DNA of 64,000 nucleotides from Olsenella sp. oral taxon 807 (GTDB lineage: Bacteria > Actinomycetota > Coriobacteriia > Coriobacteriales > Atopobiaceae), in NCBI RefSeq assembly GCF_001189515.2, contig NZ_CP012069.2:124001-188000 (forward strand). The letters are read 5' to 3'. The notes beneath the pieces are model-generated. The model was not told where the DNA came from and ran no database searches. It was given only the letters and a program-made list of their open reading frames with translations. A program made the translations under genes and the position numbers. Below are positions 53,932 through 61,616 of this stretch, piece by piece (within the stretch, counting starts at the first letter, position 1; each line of letters starts with the position of its first letter).

Positions 53932-54933
53932 TCATAGCAGCTGCACGCCTGAGGCTTGGCATGTCCGTACCGTCTCGCCATCCCAGACGGAGGCCTGCAC
54001 CTCGCCTACGTGGGCCTTGCCCAAGAGCAGCATGCAAAGCCTGCTCTGGCCGATGCCCCCGCCGATGGTGTAGGGCAGCTCGCCCTCAAGGAGCATCTTG
54101 TGGAAGGGCAGTTTTCGGCGATCGTCGCACCCCGCGATAGTCAACTGTTGGTCCAGTGACGTGGGGCTCACGCGGATGCCCATGCTGCTTGCCTCCAGGG
54201 CGCAGCCGAGCACATCATCCCAAAAGAGTAGGTCGCCATTAAGGTCCCAGTCATCGTAGTCGGGGGAGCGGCTGTCGTGCGGGCGGCCGGAGCGTAGCGC
54301 CCTGCCGATGCCGATGATGAAGGTGGTGTGGTGGTCGGCCACAAAGCACCTCTCGCGTTCTTGGGGCGCAAGCTCGGGGTAGAGGTCCTCCAGCTCCTGC
54401 GCGCTCACAAAGGTGACCCTACGATCCAGCTCTACGTCGAGCTGGGGATAGTGCCACTTGAGCTCGTCGAGCGTGTCGCAGATGGCCGTGACAATGCGGC
54501 TGACCACATCTTGCAGGTATTCGAGGGTGCGGTCCTCTTCGCAAATGACCTTCTCCCAGTCCCACTGGTCAACGTAGATGGAGTGCAGGTTATCGAGGGT
54601 TTCGTCTCGGCGGATGGCATTCATGTCACATACGAGACCCTTGCCCATGTTGAAGTCGTAGCGTCGGAGTGCGTAGCGCTTCCATTTCGCGAGTGACTGC
54701 ACGACCTCCGCGTTCTTGCCCGTCGCCAGCACGTCAAAGCTCACGGGGCGCTCGATGCCGCTGAGATTGTCATTCATGCCCGTGGTTGGATCCACGACGA
54801 GGGGTGCCGTCACGCGCACGAGGTGAAGCGCCGTGCAGAGCTTTGCGAGGAAGATGTACTTGATGCGCTCTACGGCGCGCTGGGTGTCATAGAGTGACAG
54901 CCGCGATTCGTAGCCTTCGGGGATGATGGTCAT
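53932..54933 (-). CDS. asnA: Aspartate-ammonia ligase
   Basis: The 333-aa product matches AsnA throughout: MTIIPEGYESRLSLYDTQRA, VVDPTTGMNDNLSGIERPVS, KRYALRRYDF, NLHSIYVDQWDWEKVI and ELPYTIGGGIGQSRLCMLLL. It makes asparagine from aspartate, ammonia and ATP, with an aminoacyl-tRNA-synthetase-like fold, in the cytoplasm. ATG 54933 follows GAGGAG. Complete and monocistronic. A leader with regulatory structure was not evident. Confidence 0.93.
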   Translation of the reverse strand: MTIIPEGYESRLSLYDTQRAVERIKYIFLAKLCTALHLVRVTAPLVVDPTTGMNDNLSGIERPVSFDVLATGKNAEVVQSLAKWKRYALRRYDFNMGKGLVCDMNAIRRDETLDNLHSIYVDQWDWEKVICEEDRTLEYLQDVVSRIVTAICDTLDELKWHYPQLDVELDRRVTFVSAQELEDLYPELAPQERERCFVADHHTTFIIGIGRALRSGRPHDSRSPDYDDWDLNGDLLFWDDVLGCALEASSMGIRVSPTSLDQQLTIAGCDDRRKLPFHKMLLEGELPYTIGGGIGQSRLCMLLLGKAHVGEVQASVWDGETVRTCQASGVQLL

Positions 54934-55091
54934 GAACTCTCCTCGCTATGGGGTGGTTTTGTGTCAGAAACTCTACAGGAGTCTCATTACAGAGGGATAC
55001 TAGCACAGCTGCTGACCCATCGGCCAAATGTCACGATTCGGGAGGCTGGGTCGTAAGGTTACAAGGAGCGCCTTTGGTAGCTCGCGATCGC

Positions 55092-55536
55092 CCAGAGTGC
55101 GTCTTTCCGTAAGTCGTGGGTCTCAAACTGCGCTTTTCCGTGAGGTGGCGGTTGCAGACTGCGTCTTTCCGTGAGGTGGCTCGACGTTTGCGCAGGTGAG
55201 GAAAAGCGCATTCTACGCAAAAGCGCACTCTGGTGGCTGGGGCTCACGCAAAAGCGCATTCTGGCTCCGCCCCTCACGCAAAAGCGCACTCTGCGATCCC
55301 CAGGTCCCACAGACTGCGCTTTTCCGTTACGTTGCGGCGTCCGGAAAGTGTGGAGCAACCGCCCGCCAGATTGCGGGGCACTATGGAAAATAGCTCAACT
55401 GGGCAAATGCGCTCGAGCAACCGCCCGCCAGACTGTGGGGCGGGTTGCGCCAAGGTCCGCAAAGATCGGTTTGGAGTTTGACCTCACGCAAAGGCGCAGT
55501 CTGACCGCAGCCCCCCAGTCCCTCACGCAAAGGCGC
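55092..55536. repeat. Cluster 1 of the ACGGAAAAGCGCACTCTG motif
   Basis: About ten units occur in both orientations: inverted near 55092, 55122, 55153 and 55309 (CAGAGTGCGTCTTTCCGT form) and direct near 55196, 55216, 55244, 55272, 55482 and 55512 (CTCACGCAAAAGCGCACTCTG form). The last two lie in the extended 3' end of the methyltransferase frame. Spacing is irregular. It is not a CRISPR array. The function is unknown. Confidence 0.8.
55349..55449. repeat. About 100-bp repeat, copy 2 (inverted relative to copy 1)
   Basis: AACCGCCCGCCAGATTGCGG and AACCGCCCGCCAGACTGTGG flank GGGCACTATGG and AGCTCAACTGGGCAAATG, the inverted form of the repeat at 12590-12680. Confidence 0.65.
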
Positions 55537-56424
55537 ACTCTGGCCACACGCCCTCGATGCTGCCCCGCTCGACTGCGCTGGACTCCGGCCTTGCAGCTTC
55601 AGATGAATGAGGATGGCGCGCCTCTTGTCATCACATACCCGCATGGCGATTCTCGTCCACAGCCTCAGCTTCCCTTTGAGGACCCTTCGCGCCTCCGTGT
55701 AGAACACACGCTCCTCGACCAGCGGCATCCCGAGTTCGTCCGCGAACGCCCGCGCGTCGTTCACGTAGAAGAGGATCTGCGCGGACGCGTTGCCCGTTCG
55801 TTTCACGTACCTGTTGGCGTACCTGACGCCCACCTCGTTGGTGGCGTCAAAGACCAGCTCGCTGCCGGGCAGGCGCTCTGCGAGGTCCCTCAGGAACCCT
55901 GTGACCTGCTCCTCTCGGAAGTACTGAAATACGCCCGAGGCGATCAAAAGCGACGGGACCTTTCTGTCCACCCGTCCCGTCCAGCCAAGTTCGAACATGT
56001 CGCCCGCGATGATGACCTCGCTCGGGAGCGGGTCGATGAGCGACCGTCTCAGCTCGATCGTCTTTGGTAGGTCGATCTCGTAGAACGTGACCGCAGGCAG
56101 GCTGAGTCTCTGTGCCATCGTCTCTAGGCCTGCGCCGAGGTTGATGACGTTGCAGCCGCCAGGATATCTTGCCGCAAACGAACGCACCAGCTCGTCGAGG
56201 ACGTGGTAGCGGGCAACCGAGGCGAGCATCGTGTACTCGGAGGAGTGCTTCCGTATCCTCTCGAGGGTCTCGACAGGAATCCGGTCTCGCAGCTTGAGGG
56301 CCGTCGCGTCACGAAAGTACTCGGGGAAGCGCTCCGTCGCGTATATCCTCGCCACCATCGGAATGTACGTCGTGTCAGCCACACCCTGCAGCTTGACGTG
56401 TCGGGATGCCCGCGCGTCGCTCAT
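55381..56424 (-). CDS. Class I SAM-dependent methyltransferase (LCMT/PPM-like), extended by repeats
   Basis: The family part runs to about residue 275: ARIYATERFPEYFRDATALK, the SAM loop GGCNVINLGAGLETMAQRL, FYEIDLPKTIELRRSLI and LIASGVFQYFREEQVTGFLR. The sequence resembles the O-methyltransferase group that includes LCMT-like and polyketide enzymes. The frame should end near 55600 after RRAILIHLKLQ, but it continues through the repeat cluster (RACGQSAPLREGLGGCGQTA) to a stop at 55381, so about 75 residues are repeat-derived. ATG 56424 overlaps the previous gene by 4 bp. The substrate is unknown. Confidence 0.72.
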   Translation of the reverse strand: MSDARASRHVKLQGVADTTYIPMVARIYATERFPEYFRDATALKLRDRIPVETLERIRKHSSEYTMLASVARYHVLDELVRSFAARYPGGCNVINLGAGLETMAQRLSLPAVTFYEIDLPKTIELRRSLIDPLPSEVIIAGDMFELGWTGRVDRKVPSLLIASGVFQYFREEQVTGFLRDLAERLPGSELVFDATNEVGVRYANRYVKRTGNASAQILFYVNDARAFADELGMPLVEERVFYTEARRVLKGKLRLWTRIAMRVCDDKRRAILIHLKLQGRSPAQSSGAASRACGQSAPLREGLGGCGQTAPLREVKLQTDLCGPWRNPPHSLAGGCSSAFAQLSYFP

Positions 56425-56942
56425 GCCCTCTTCCTCCTTAGCTCGTCTGGGGAGATGCGCTCGGGATATCTCCCCTCCTCGAGGATCTCCTTGAGGTAGC
56501 GGTTGTCCAGGATCATGTCGTCTCGGATCAGCTGCCAGTTCGCCTTCTTTCTGAAGAAGACATTGAATACGAGAAAGTTGATCACGGGGCCTATGATCGG
56601 CGTCTTTACGCCAAAGGACTCGGTGTGCGAGAAGCGGCAGCCGGTCTCCGTCCGCTCTCCTTCGAAGGTGATGAAGGCAGTCTTTCTGTCGCTCCTAAAC
56701 ACGAAGCGGAAGTGGTCACGATCTCGCACGCTCTGGGTGATGGTTCCCGTGACGTCGTAGTCGAGGCCCATCACGATCTCGCGAAACCTCACTCTGCTGC
56801 CGACGGTGACGCCTCCGTCGTACAGCTCGCACTCCAGGTGATACGGACTCCACCTGACGAACTCCTCCTCGAAGTTGTCTGCCCAGTCGCACAGGCGCTC
56901 GAAGGGAGCGTCTATATCAATGCGCTCGGTCAAGGTATGCAT
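56421..56942 (-). CDS. SRPBCC (START-like) family protein
   Basis: The 173-aa product opens MHTLTERIDIDAPFERLCDW and has RWSPYHLECELYDGGVTVGS, then FRFVFRSDRKTAFITFEGER and a hydrophobic end segment FLVFNVFFRKKANWQLIRD. This resembles polyketide cyclase/START-like lipid-binding domains. ATG 56942 has AAGGGG upstream and overlaps the TetR gene by 26 bp. Stop and next start overlap (ATGA). It may handle the same small molecule as the methyltransferase. Confidence 0.7.
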   Translation of the reverse strand: MHTLTERIDIDAPFERLCDWADNFEEEFVRWSPYHLECELYDGGVTVGSRVRFREIVMGLDYDVTGTITQSVRDRDHFRFVFRSDRKTAFITFEGERTETGCRFSHTESFGVKTPIIGPVINFLVFNVFFRKKANWQLIRDDMILDNRYLKEILEEGRYPERISPDELRRKRA

Positions 56943-57573
56943 GGACCACCCCTTTGTATCTCTGCCTCTCGTCCTCGGGGGCGCCAAGGGCGCCTGCGCA
57001 GAAGTCGACCATGCGGTCCATGAGAGGGGAGGGGTCATCGTTGCCCCCTCGGGCGTAGCTGAGGTCGTAGACCATCTCGCCGATGCCACCCGCGACGAAG
57101 ACGGCGGCTTGGTGGATGTCCTCCTCGTTGGTTCCGCGCCAGCCCTTCGCTCGTATGAACAGCTCCCACACCTCGACAAAGCGCTGCGTCAAATCCTCTC
57201 TCAGCTTAAGAGAGAACAGCAGGTTCTCGGCGGATGAGACGGCCTCGTTCCCGTGTCCGCCACGTGTGAGTGTGGCAAGGAACAAGGGGGCGACGCCCAT
57301 CATGAGCTTGTCGGGGTCGTCCTCCCACCGCGCGACGACCTCATCGATGGCCTGCAGGTACCGCTCGGAATGCCGTCGCAGCACCGCCTGGTAGATCTCC
57401 TCCTTCGACTTGAAGTAGTAGTAGAACACGCTCGGGGAGGCGGTTCTGTTGCCCACCTCGTCGAGGATGTTCCTTACGGAGGTCGCGGCATAACCCTTGG
57501 AGAGAAACAGCCTGCTCGCCGCGTCGATCAGCTCGCCGCGACGGATCGTGGGGTCCTGTCTTCTCCTGGGCAT
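56917..57573 (-). CDS. TetR-family transcriptional regulator
   Basis: The 218-aa product has a TetR helix-turn-helix (RGELIDAASRLFLSKGYAAT, then SVRNILDEVG and SVFYYYFKSKEEIYQAVL) and an all-helical ligand domain. It is the first gene of a three-gene operon with overlapping ends, so it probably represses its own operon. Two candidate operators lie immediately upstream at 57599-57639. ATG 57573 follows AGGGAG. The ligand is unknown. Confidence 0.87.
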   Translation of the reverse strand: MPRRRQDPTIRRGELIDAASRLFLSKGYAATSVRNILDEVGNRTASPSVFYYYFKSKEEIYQAVLRRHSERYLQAIDEVVARWEDDPDKLMMGVAPLFLATLTRGGHGNEAVSSAENLLFSLKLREDLTQRFVEVWELFIRAKGWRGTNEEDIHQAAVFVAGGIGEMVYDLSYARGGNDDPSPLMDRMVDFCAGALGAPEDERQRYKGVVHAYLDRAH

Positions 57574-57598
57574 GGAACTCCCTCTGACGGAAAGTTCA

Positions 57599-57639
57599 TA
57601 GAATGATGTTCTACCTACAGATAATAGAGCAGTATTCTA
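57599..57639. promoter_or_regulatory. Two 15-bp operator palindromes upstream of the TetR gene
   Basis: TAGAATGATGTTCTA (57599-57613) is a perfect 5-bp inverted repeat with a 5-bp spacer. TAGAGCAGTATTCTA (57625-57639) is a close variant. Their centres are 26 bp apart. They lie between the TetR gene and the divergent secreted-protein gene, so both may be controlled. Confidence 0.65.
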
Positions 57640-57926
57640 CGAATGTCAACGTTCAACGTCGAATGGCTACGCCCGTGCGTGGTCGCGGTCAGTCTCATAC
57701 TTGTCAGATGAGGGCGGTGAGTCCGGTGTCTTGTCAAGCGGGTTGCGGCGTCGGCTTCTCGTGGCCGGGCGCAGGCGATTCGCAGGGATGCGTCGTAGCC
57801 GGCTGGCATGTCCTGCCGTTGGCGCCGGCAGCCCGCTTCAGCTGAAGGCAGCTTGACTTTCCCGGGGGAGGGGATAGCATTTATGCAGCCCCATGACCCC
57901 ATTCTGAAAGACTGAAAGGAGAGCAC

Positions 57927-58877
57927 ATGAGAGAGCATGCGAGAAGGTGGCTTCTCTGCGCCGTGCTTGCGTTCGCCGCGCTCGTGGCGCTGCCCCAGGC
58001 AGCGCTCGCGGAGGCGAAACCGGTGTGGCGCCTGTACAACCAGTACAACGGCGACCACATGTGGACGTTGGACAAAGCGGAGTACGACAAGCTGGTCAAG
58101 GTGGGCTGGACCGGGGAGGGTAGGGCGTGGCAAGCGCAGGCTCGAGCCTACTCATCCTATCAGGGATGGGTGATGAGACTTTACAACCCCTGGAGCGGCG
58201 AGCACCTCTTTACCATGGATGATGAAGAGTACGATCGCCTCGGTAAAGCGGGCTGGAGGCAGGAGGGCACTGTGTTCGAGTCTGCCGAGGCGGGGACTCC
58301 CGTGTGGCGCCTCTACAACAAGTGGCTCACAGCAGGCACCCACCTCTACACCACCAACAAGGCCGAGTACGACCGCCTCGTCAAGCTCGGCTGGACTGGG
58401 GAGGGCATACGGCTCTGCGCGGAGCTGCCCGAGTCCCAGCTCAAGCAGTTTACCAGCTACTACATTGGTCCTAACTCCCTTGTCGGTGGCGACGACGGCT
58501 CACGCTCGGGTACGCTCTCGACGGGCGTGTCAGCGTCCATCAGGGGCGATACGCTGACCCTGACTCCCAAGGGTGACAGGGCCCTGCTGGTCAAACAGCC
58601 CTATTGCGATTTTCACCGCAATGGGCACCCCTATGGATCCGAGAACAGGACGATCATCAACAGCGCGGGGGAACTCAACGGTGGGAAGCTCAGCTTCAGG
58701 CTCACGGAGTCGACGGTGTATATCGTGAGGCATCCAGTTGACCCAGGATTTTGGTTCGAGGTAGTTGGCGGTAGGGAGAAGCTCGAGAAGGTGGATATCA
58801 AGGGTATTTCCTGGCCCCACGATGAACTTATTGTTGACGCGCAGGGCAACGTCGTCTCGCTGTGCCTGATGTCCTGA
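57927..58877 (+). CDS. Secreted protein with three DUF5648-like repeats
   Basis: A signal peptide (REHARRWLLCAVLAFAALVA, cleavage probably after ALAEA) is followed by three repeats: VWRLYNQYNGDHMWTLDKAE, VMRLYNPWSGEHLFTMDDEE and VWRLYNKWLTAGTHLYTTNK, each ending with a VGWTGEG-like strand. This is the DUF5648 layout, found in secreted and surface proteins of Gram-positive bacteria. The C-terminal 150 residues (GTLSTGVSASIRGDTLTLTP) form a separate, unidentified domain without a cell-wall anchor. ATG 57927 follows AAAGGAG. It is divergent from the TetR operon. Confidence 0.82.
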   Translation: MREHARRWLLCAVLAFAALVALPQAALAEAKPVWRLYNQYNGDHMWTLDKAEYDKLVKVGWTGEGRAWQAQARAYSSYQGWVMRLYNPWSGEHLFTMDDEEYDRLGKAGWRQEGTVFESAEAGTPVWRLYNKWLTAGTHLYTTNKAEYDRLVKLGWTGEGIRLCAELPESQLKQFTSYYIGPNSLVGGDDGSRSGTLSTGVSASIRGDTLTLTPKGDRALLVKQPYCDFHRNGHPYGSENRTIINSAGELNGGKLSFRLTESTVYIVRHPVDPGFWFEVVGGREKLEKVDIKGISWPHDELIVDAQGNVVSLCLMS

Positions 58878-59271
58878 GCAAGCGGTAAGGCTGCGGTTAC
58901 GGGCATCCCTCGCCCTCTGTAGCCGAGTGGCAATTCCCATATCAAGCGGGGTCCCGTGGAGCTTGCGGTGGCGGCGCGTCCCTTGAGGGGGCGCGCCGTC
59001 GCGCGCCCTTGGCCGACGGCCACCGATGGGACATCGTCCGGGGGCGTCGCGGCCCTCGCGTGCCCGGCTGTCCCGCCGCCCGCGACCCGCTCGTCTCCGG
59101 CGGGGGCCCGAGGCGCTGTGGCGCACCCGGGCCCCAGGGGAGGGCGGCCGGCCGCACCCTGCCCGCTTTCCCAGGAGGTAGAGCGGTGCCGGGGCGCGCT
59201 CAAGTTCTGCTCCTTTCTACATCCCCTCGATCAGCGCCTCTCCTCACCTGGACAATCGCAGCGCCACCTTA
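58878..59271. other. Intergenic stretch without a recognised gene
   Basis: GC-rich, with TAGCCGAGTGGC-type text also present near 15635 in similar context (GTTAGCCGAGTGGC). No gene is identified. Confidence 0.4.
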
Positions 59272-59560
59272 CGGAAAAGTACAGTTTGGAGTTGCGTCTC
59301 ACGGAAAAGTGCATTCTGCAACCCCAGCACGCCAACAGTCACCCAGAGTGCGTCTTTTCGTGAGAGTCCGCGCCAGAGTGCGTCTTTCCGTAGAATGCGT
59401 CTTTTCTTATCTGGGCAAACGCAGTGTCACCTCACGGAAAGACGCACTCTGCTTCTGCGACCTCACCAAAAAGCGCATTCCGCAACCGCAGCGTTATGAA
59501 AAAGCGCACTTTGACTCACTCGTTCAGGCCACGCGTCACCAAAAGGCACATTTTGCGACC
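59272..59560. repeat. Cluster 2 of the ACGGAAAAGCGCACTCTG motif
   Basis: About nine units: direct near 59272, 59301, 59433, 59464, 59497 and 59536; inverted near 59345, 59374 and 59395. Examples are CTCACGGAAAGACGCACTCTG and CAGAGTGCGTCTTTCCGT. It lies upstream of the fatty-acid operon. Units are more diverged than in cluster 1. Confidence 0.78.
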
Positions 59561-59703
59561 TTCGTACCGCCCGGACCACGTTTCTCCGTGACGCGCGGGG
59601 CGGCGAAGGGAAGGCGGTTGCGTCGCGTGCCCCCTCCAACTGACCCTCGCATATGTGGAGAAGAGATGCAGGGGCGAGGCGGTGAGCGTGCCTCAAATTT
59701 CCT

Positions 59704-59718
59704 TAGTTAATCTAACTA
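59704..59718. promoter_or_regulatory. Candidate operator of the MarR/FabT-like regulator
   Basis: TAGTTA-ATC-TAACTA (59704-59718) is a perfect 6-bp inverted repeat, about 120 bp upstream of the regulator start. It resembles the type of short inverted repeat bound by FabT-like MarR proteins. Confidence 0.5.
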
Positions 59719-59835
59719 GTGAGCAAGAGAATTCGACCTGTGACGTACGGGAGGGTTGCCATGCAAGCGCAACATGCCAGACAGCCCCTCCGCCGGAGTA
59801 CCTGCGCGAATGTCGCACCTACCCCTTACGGCGCC

Positions 59836-60312
59836 ATGAAGGATGAGGACGCGTTCGCGAGTGAGGTGAGCAGTCTCTTGTTCAAGGTATACCGTTCAGC
59901 GGGTTCCATAGAGGCGAGCGTGCTGAGTCGACAGCACGACACCGACATCTCCCTGAGCGACTCTCGAGTGATCATTACGGTGGGCAGGTTGGCCTTCAGG
60001 ACGGGATCGCGCATCAACGTGAGCGAGCTGGCCTGCGCCTGTGACGTCACGGTACCTTCAGCTACCTCGTCAGTCAACCGTCTGGTCACAAAGGGGCTGC
60101 TGAGAAAGGAGCCCGACGAGCGGGATGGGCGCTGCGTGAACATCATGCTCACGCGTACTGGGGAGAAGATCTATCGCATTCACGTGTTATTTCATTTGAA
60201 CATGGCGAGCAGGCTAGCCGAGGGTCTGAGTCCGTCGGAGCGCGAGGCGCTCCTTGCGGGCATTCATCGGCTTGCAGACTTCTACCACGATGTCGAGATG
60301 GAGCGCGTATGA
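59836..60312 (+). CDS. MarR-family regulator, FabT-like
   Basis: The 158-aa product has a MarR winged helix (ISLSDSRVIITVGRLAFRTG, then ELACACDVTVPSATSSVNRL and GLLRKEPDERDGRCVNIMLT). It is the first gene of the fatty-acid operon and overlaps fabH by 4 bp (ATGA). In Gram-positive bacteria FabT represses fatty-acid synthesis with acyl-ACP as co-repressor; the same role is inferred here. ATG 59836 has a weak ribosome-binding site; longer starts are in frame but lack family sequence. Confidence 0.78.
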   Translation: MKDEDAFASEVSSLLFKVYRSAGSIEASVLSRQHDTDISLSDSRVIITVGRLAFRTGSRINVSELACACDVTVPSATSSVNRLVTKGLLRKEPDERDGRCVNIMLTRTGEKIYRIHVLFHLNMASRLAEGLSPSEREALLAGIHRLADFYHDVEMERV

Positions 60313-61274
60313 GCTTTAGAGTGATAGGAACCGGCAGTTCCCTACCTAAGAGAGTCGTTACCAACGATGACCTCTCTCAGTTCCTCGACACGTCGGACGA
60401 GTGGATCTACTCGCGTACGGGCATCAAACAGCGCCACGTGTGCACGACTGAGGGACTCGACGACCTCGCCATAGAGGCCTCGAGAAAGGCCGTCGAGGTG
60501 GCGGGCATAGATGGCAGCGAGATCGATCTCGTCGTGGGTTCCACGACCTCTCCCGATCACGTGGTTCCTGCTATCGCCTGCGTCGCTGCCGACGCCATCG
60601 GTGCAAAGCACTGTGCGGCTTTCGATCTCTTCATAGGCTGTTCGGGCTTTGTCCAGGGACTTGACGTGGTAGACGGGTTCTTTGCCCGTGGCAGGGCAAA
60701 GAAGGCCTTGGTCGTTGCTGCCGAGAAGGTGACGAGCCTCGTCGACTGGTCGGACCGGGCGACCTGCGTCCTGTTTGGTGACGGAGCGGGTGCGGTGGTG
60801 CTCGAGGCGACGGACGAGGACCCGCTCCCCATGCATGCGTGGGCGACGCTCGACTTCGCCCTCACCTTGCCCGGCGTCAGGAGTACGAGTCCCTATGACC
60901 AACGTATAGGGGCATACGGCAAGGCGCTCACCATGAACGGGCGCGAGGTCTTTCGCTTTGCCGTGAGGGCCATCATCGAGGAGGTAAACAGTCTTGTCGC
61001 CGAGGCGGGCATCGACGTCTCTGACATCGATCACTTCGTGTTCCACCAAGCAAACGAGCGCATCTTGGCCTCCGCTATCAAGCACCTTGGGCTCGATGAC
61101 GCAAAGGTGGTCCGCAGGCTAGAGGACACGGGCAACATCTCGAGCGCGTGCATCCCGTTGGCGCTCGATACCCTGAACAGGAATGGGGGGCTCAAGCGGG
61201 GGGAGCTCATCTGTATGATCGGCTTCGGTGCCGGCCTTTCGGTGGGGTCCTGCCTCACCAGGTGGGAGCCGTAG
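60309..61274 (+). CDS. fabH: 3-oxoacyl-ACP synthase III
   Basis: The 321-aa product has the active-site Cys in FDLFIGCSGFVQGLD near residue 111, the His in FHQANERIL near residue 245 and the Asn in DTGNISSACIPLAL near residue 275, the complete Cys-His-Asn triad. TSDEWIYSRTGIKQRH is the usual CoA-side motif. It condenses acetyl- or branched acyl-CoA with malonyl-ACP to start fatty-acid synthesis. The start overlaps the regulator stop. Complete. Confidence 0.93.
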   Translation: MSFRVIGTGSSLPKRVVTNDDLSQFLDTSDEWIYSRTGIKQRHVCTTEGLDDLAIEASRKAVEVAGIDGSEIDLVVGSTTSPDHVVPAIACVAADAIGAKHCAAFDLFIGCSGFVQGLDVVDGFFARGRAKKALVVAAEKVTSLVDWSDRATCVLFGDGAGAVVLEATDEDPLPMHAWATLDFALTLPGVRSTSPYDQRIGAYGKALTMNGREVFRFAVRAIIEEVNSLVAEAGIDVSDIDHFVFHQANERILASAIKHLGLDDAKVVRRLEDTGNISSACIPLALDTLNRNGGLKRGELICMIGFGAGLSVGSCLTRWEP

Positions 61275-61288
61275 CCACCACAGTTCGT

Positions 61289-61357
61289 GACAGCGCCGCG
61301 CAAGCGGCTGTCAATAGGAGGAGTCGCTCAGGCGACATAAAGCGCCGCTCACGCGGC
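61289..61357 (+). promoter_or_regulatory. Three hairpins between fabH and acpP
   Basis: GACAGC/GCTGTC (61289-61312) with inner GCCGC/GCGGC, GTCGC/GCGAC (61323-61336) and GCCGC/GCGGC (61344-61357) follow one after another in the 102-bp gap. The last ends 11 bp before the acpP ribosome-binding site. They may set the higher acpP expression by processing or stabilising the mRNA. Confidence 0.6.
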
Positions 61358-61376
61358 AGATACACAAGGAGGAGCC

Positions 61377-61613
61377 ATGGCCGAAAGCACGTTCGATAAG
61401 ATCTGCGAAATCCTCAAGGAGCAGGACGGCGTTACCGAGAAGCTAACCCCCGAGACCACCTTCGAGGAGGCCGGCATTGACTCGCTCGCAACCGTCGAGG
61501 TAGTCATGGCCTGTGAGGAGGAGTTCGACATCGAGATCGACGCCGAGGCTAACCCCAAGACCATCGGTGAGTTCGTCGACATGGTCGACAAGCTGATCGC
61601 GGAGAAGGCGTAA
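61377..61613 (+). CDS. acpP: Acyl carrier protein
   Basis: The 78-aa acidic product has the phosphopantetheine attachment Ser in EEAGIDSLATVEVV (Ser36) and the typical helices (KICEILKEQDGVTEKLTPET; ACEEEFDIEIDAEANPKTIG). It carries the growing fatty acid between Fab enzymes. ATG 61377 follows AAGGAGGA. It lies 102 bp after fabH and 3 bp before fabK. Confidence 0.93.
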   Translation: MAESTFDKICEILKEQDGVTEKLTPETTFEEAGIDSLATVEVVMACEEEFDIEIDAEANPKTIGEFVDMVDKLIAEKA

Positions 61614-61616
61614 GTG

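Noticed and set aside
55092-55536. Possible CRISPR array
   Set aside because: Units are in both orientations, at irregular spacing, without regular unique spacers and with no cas genes nearby.
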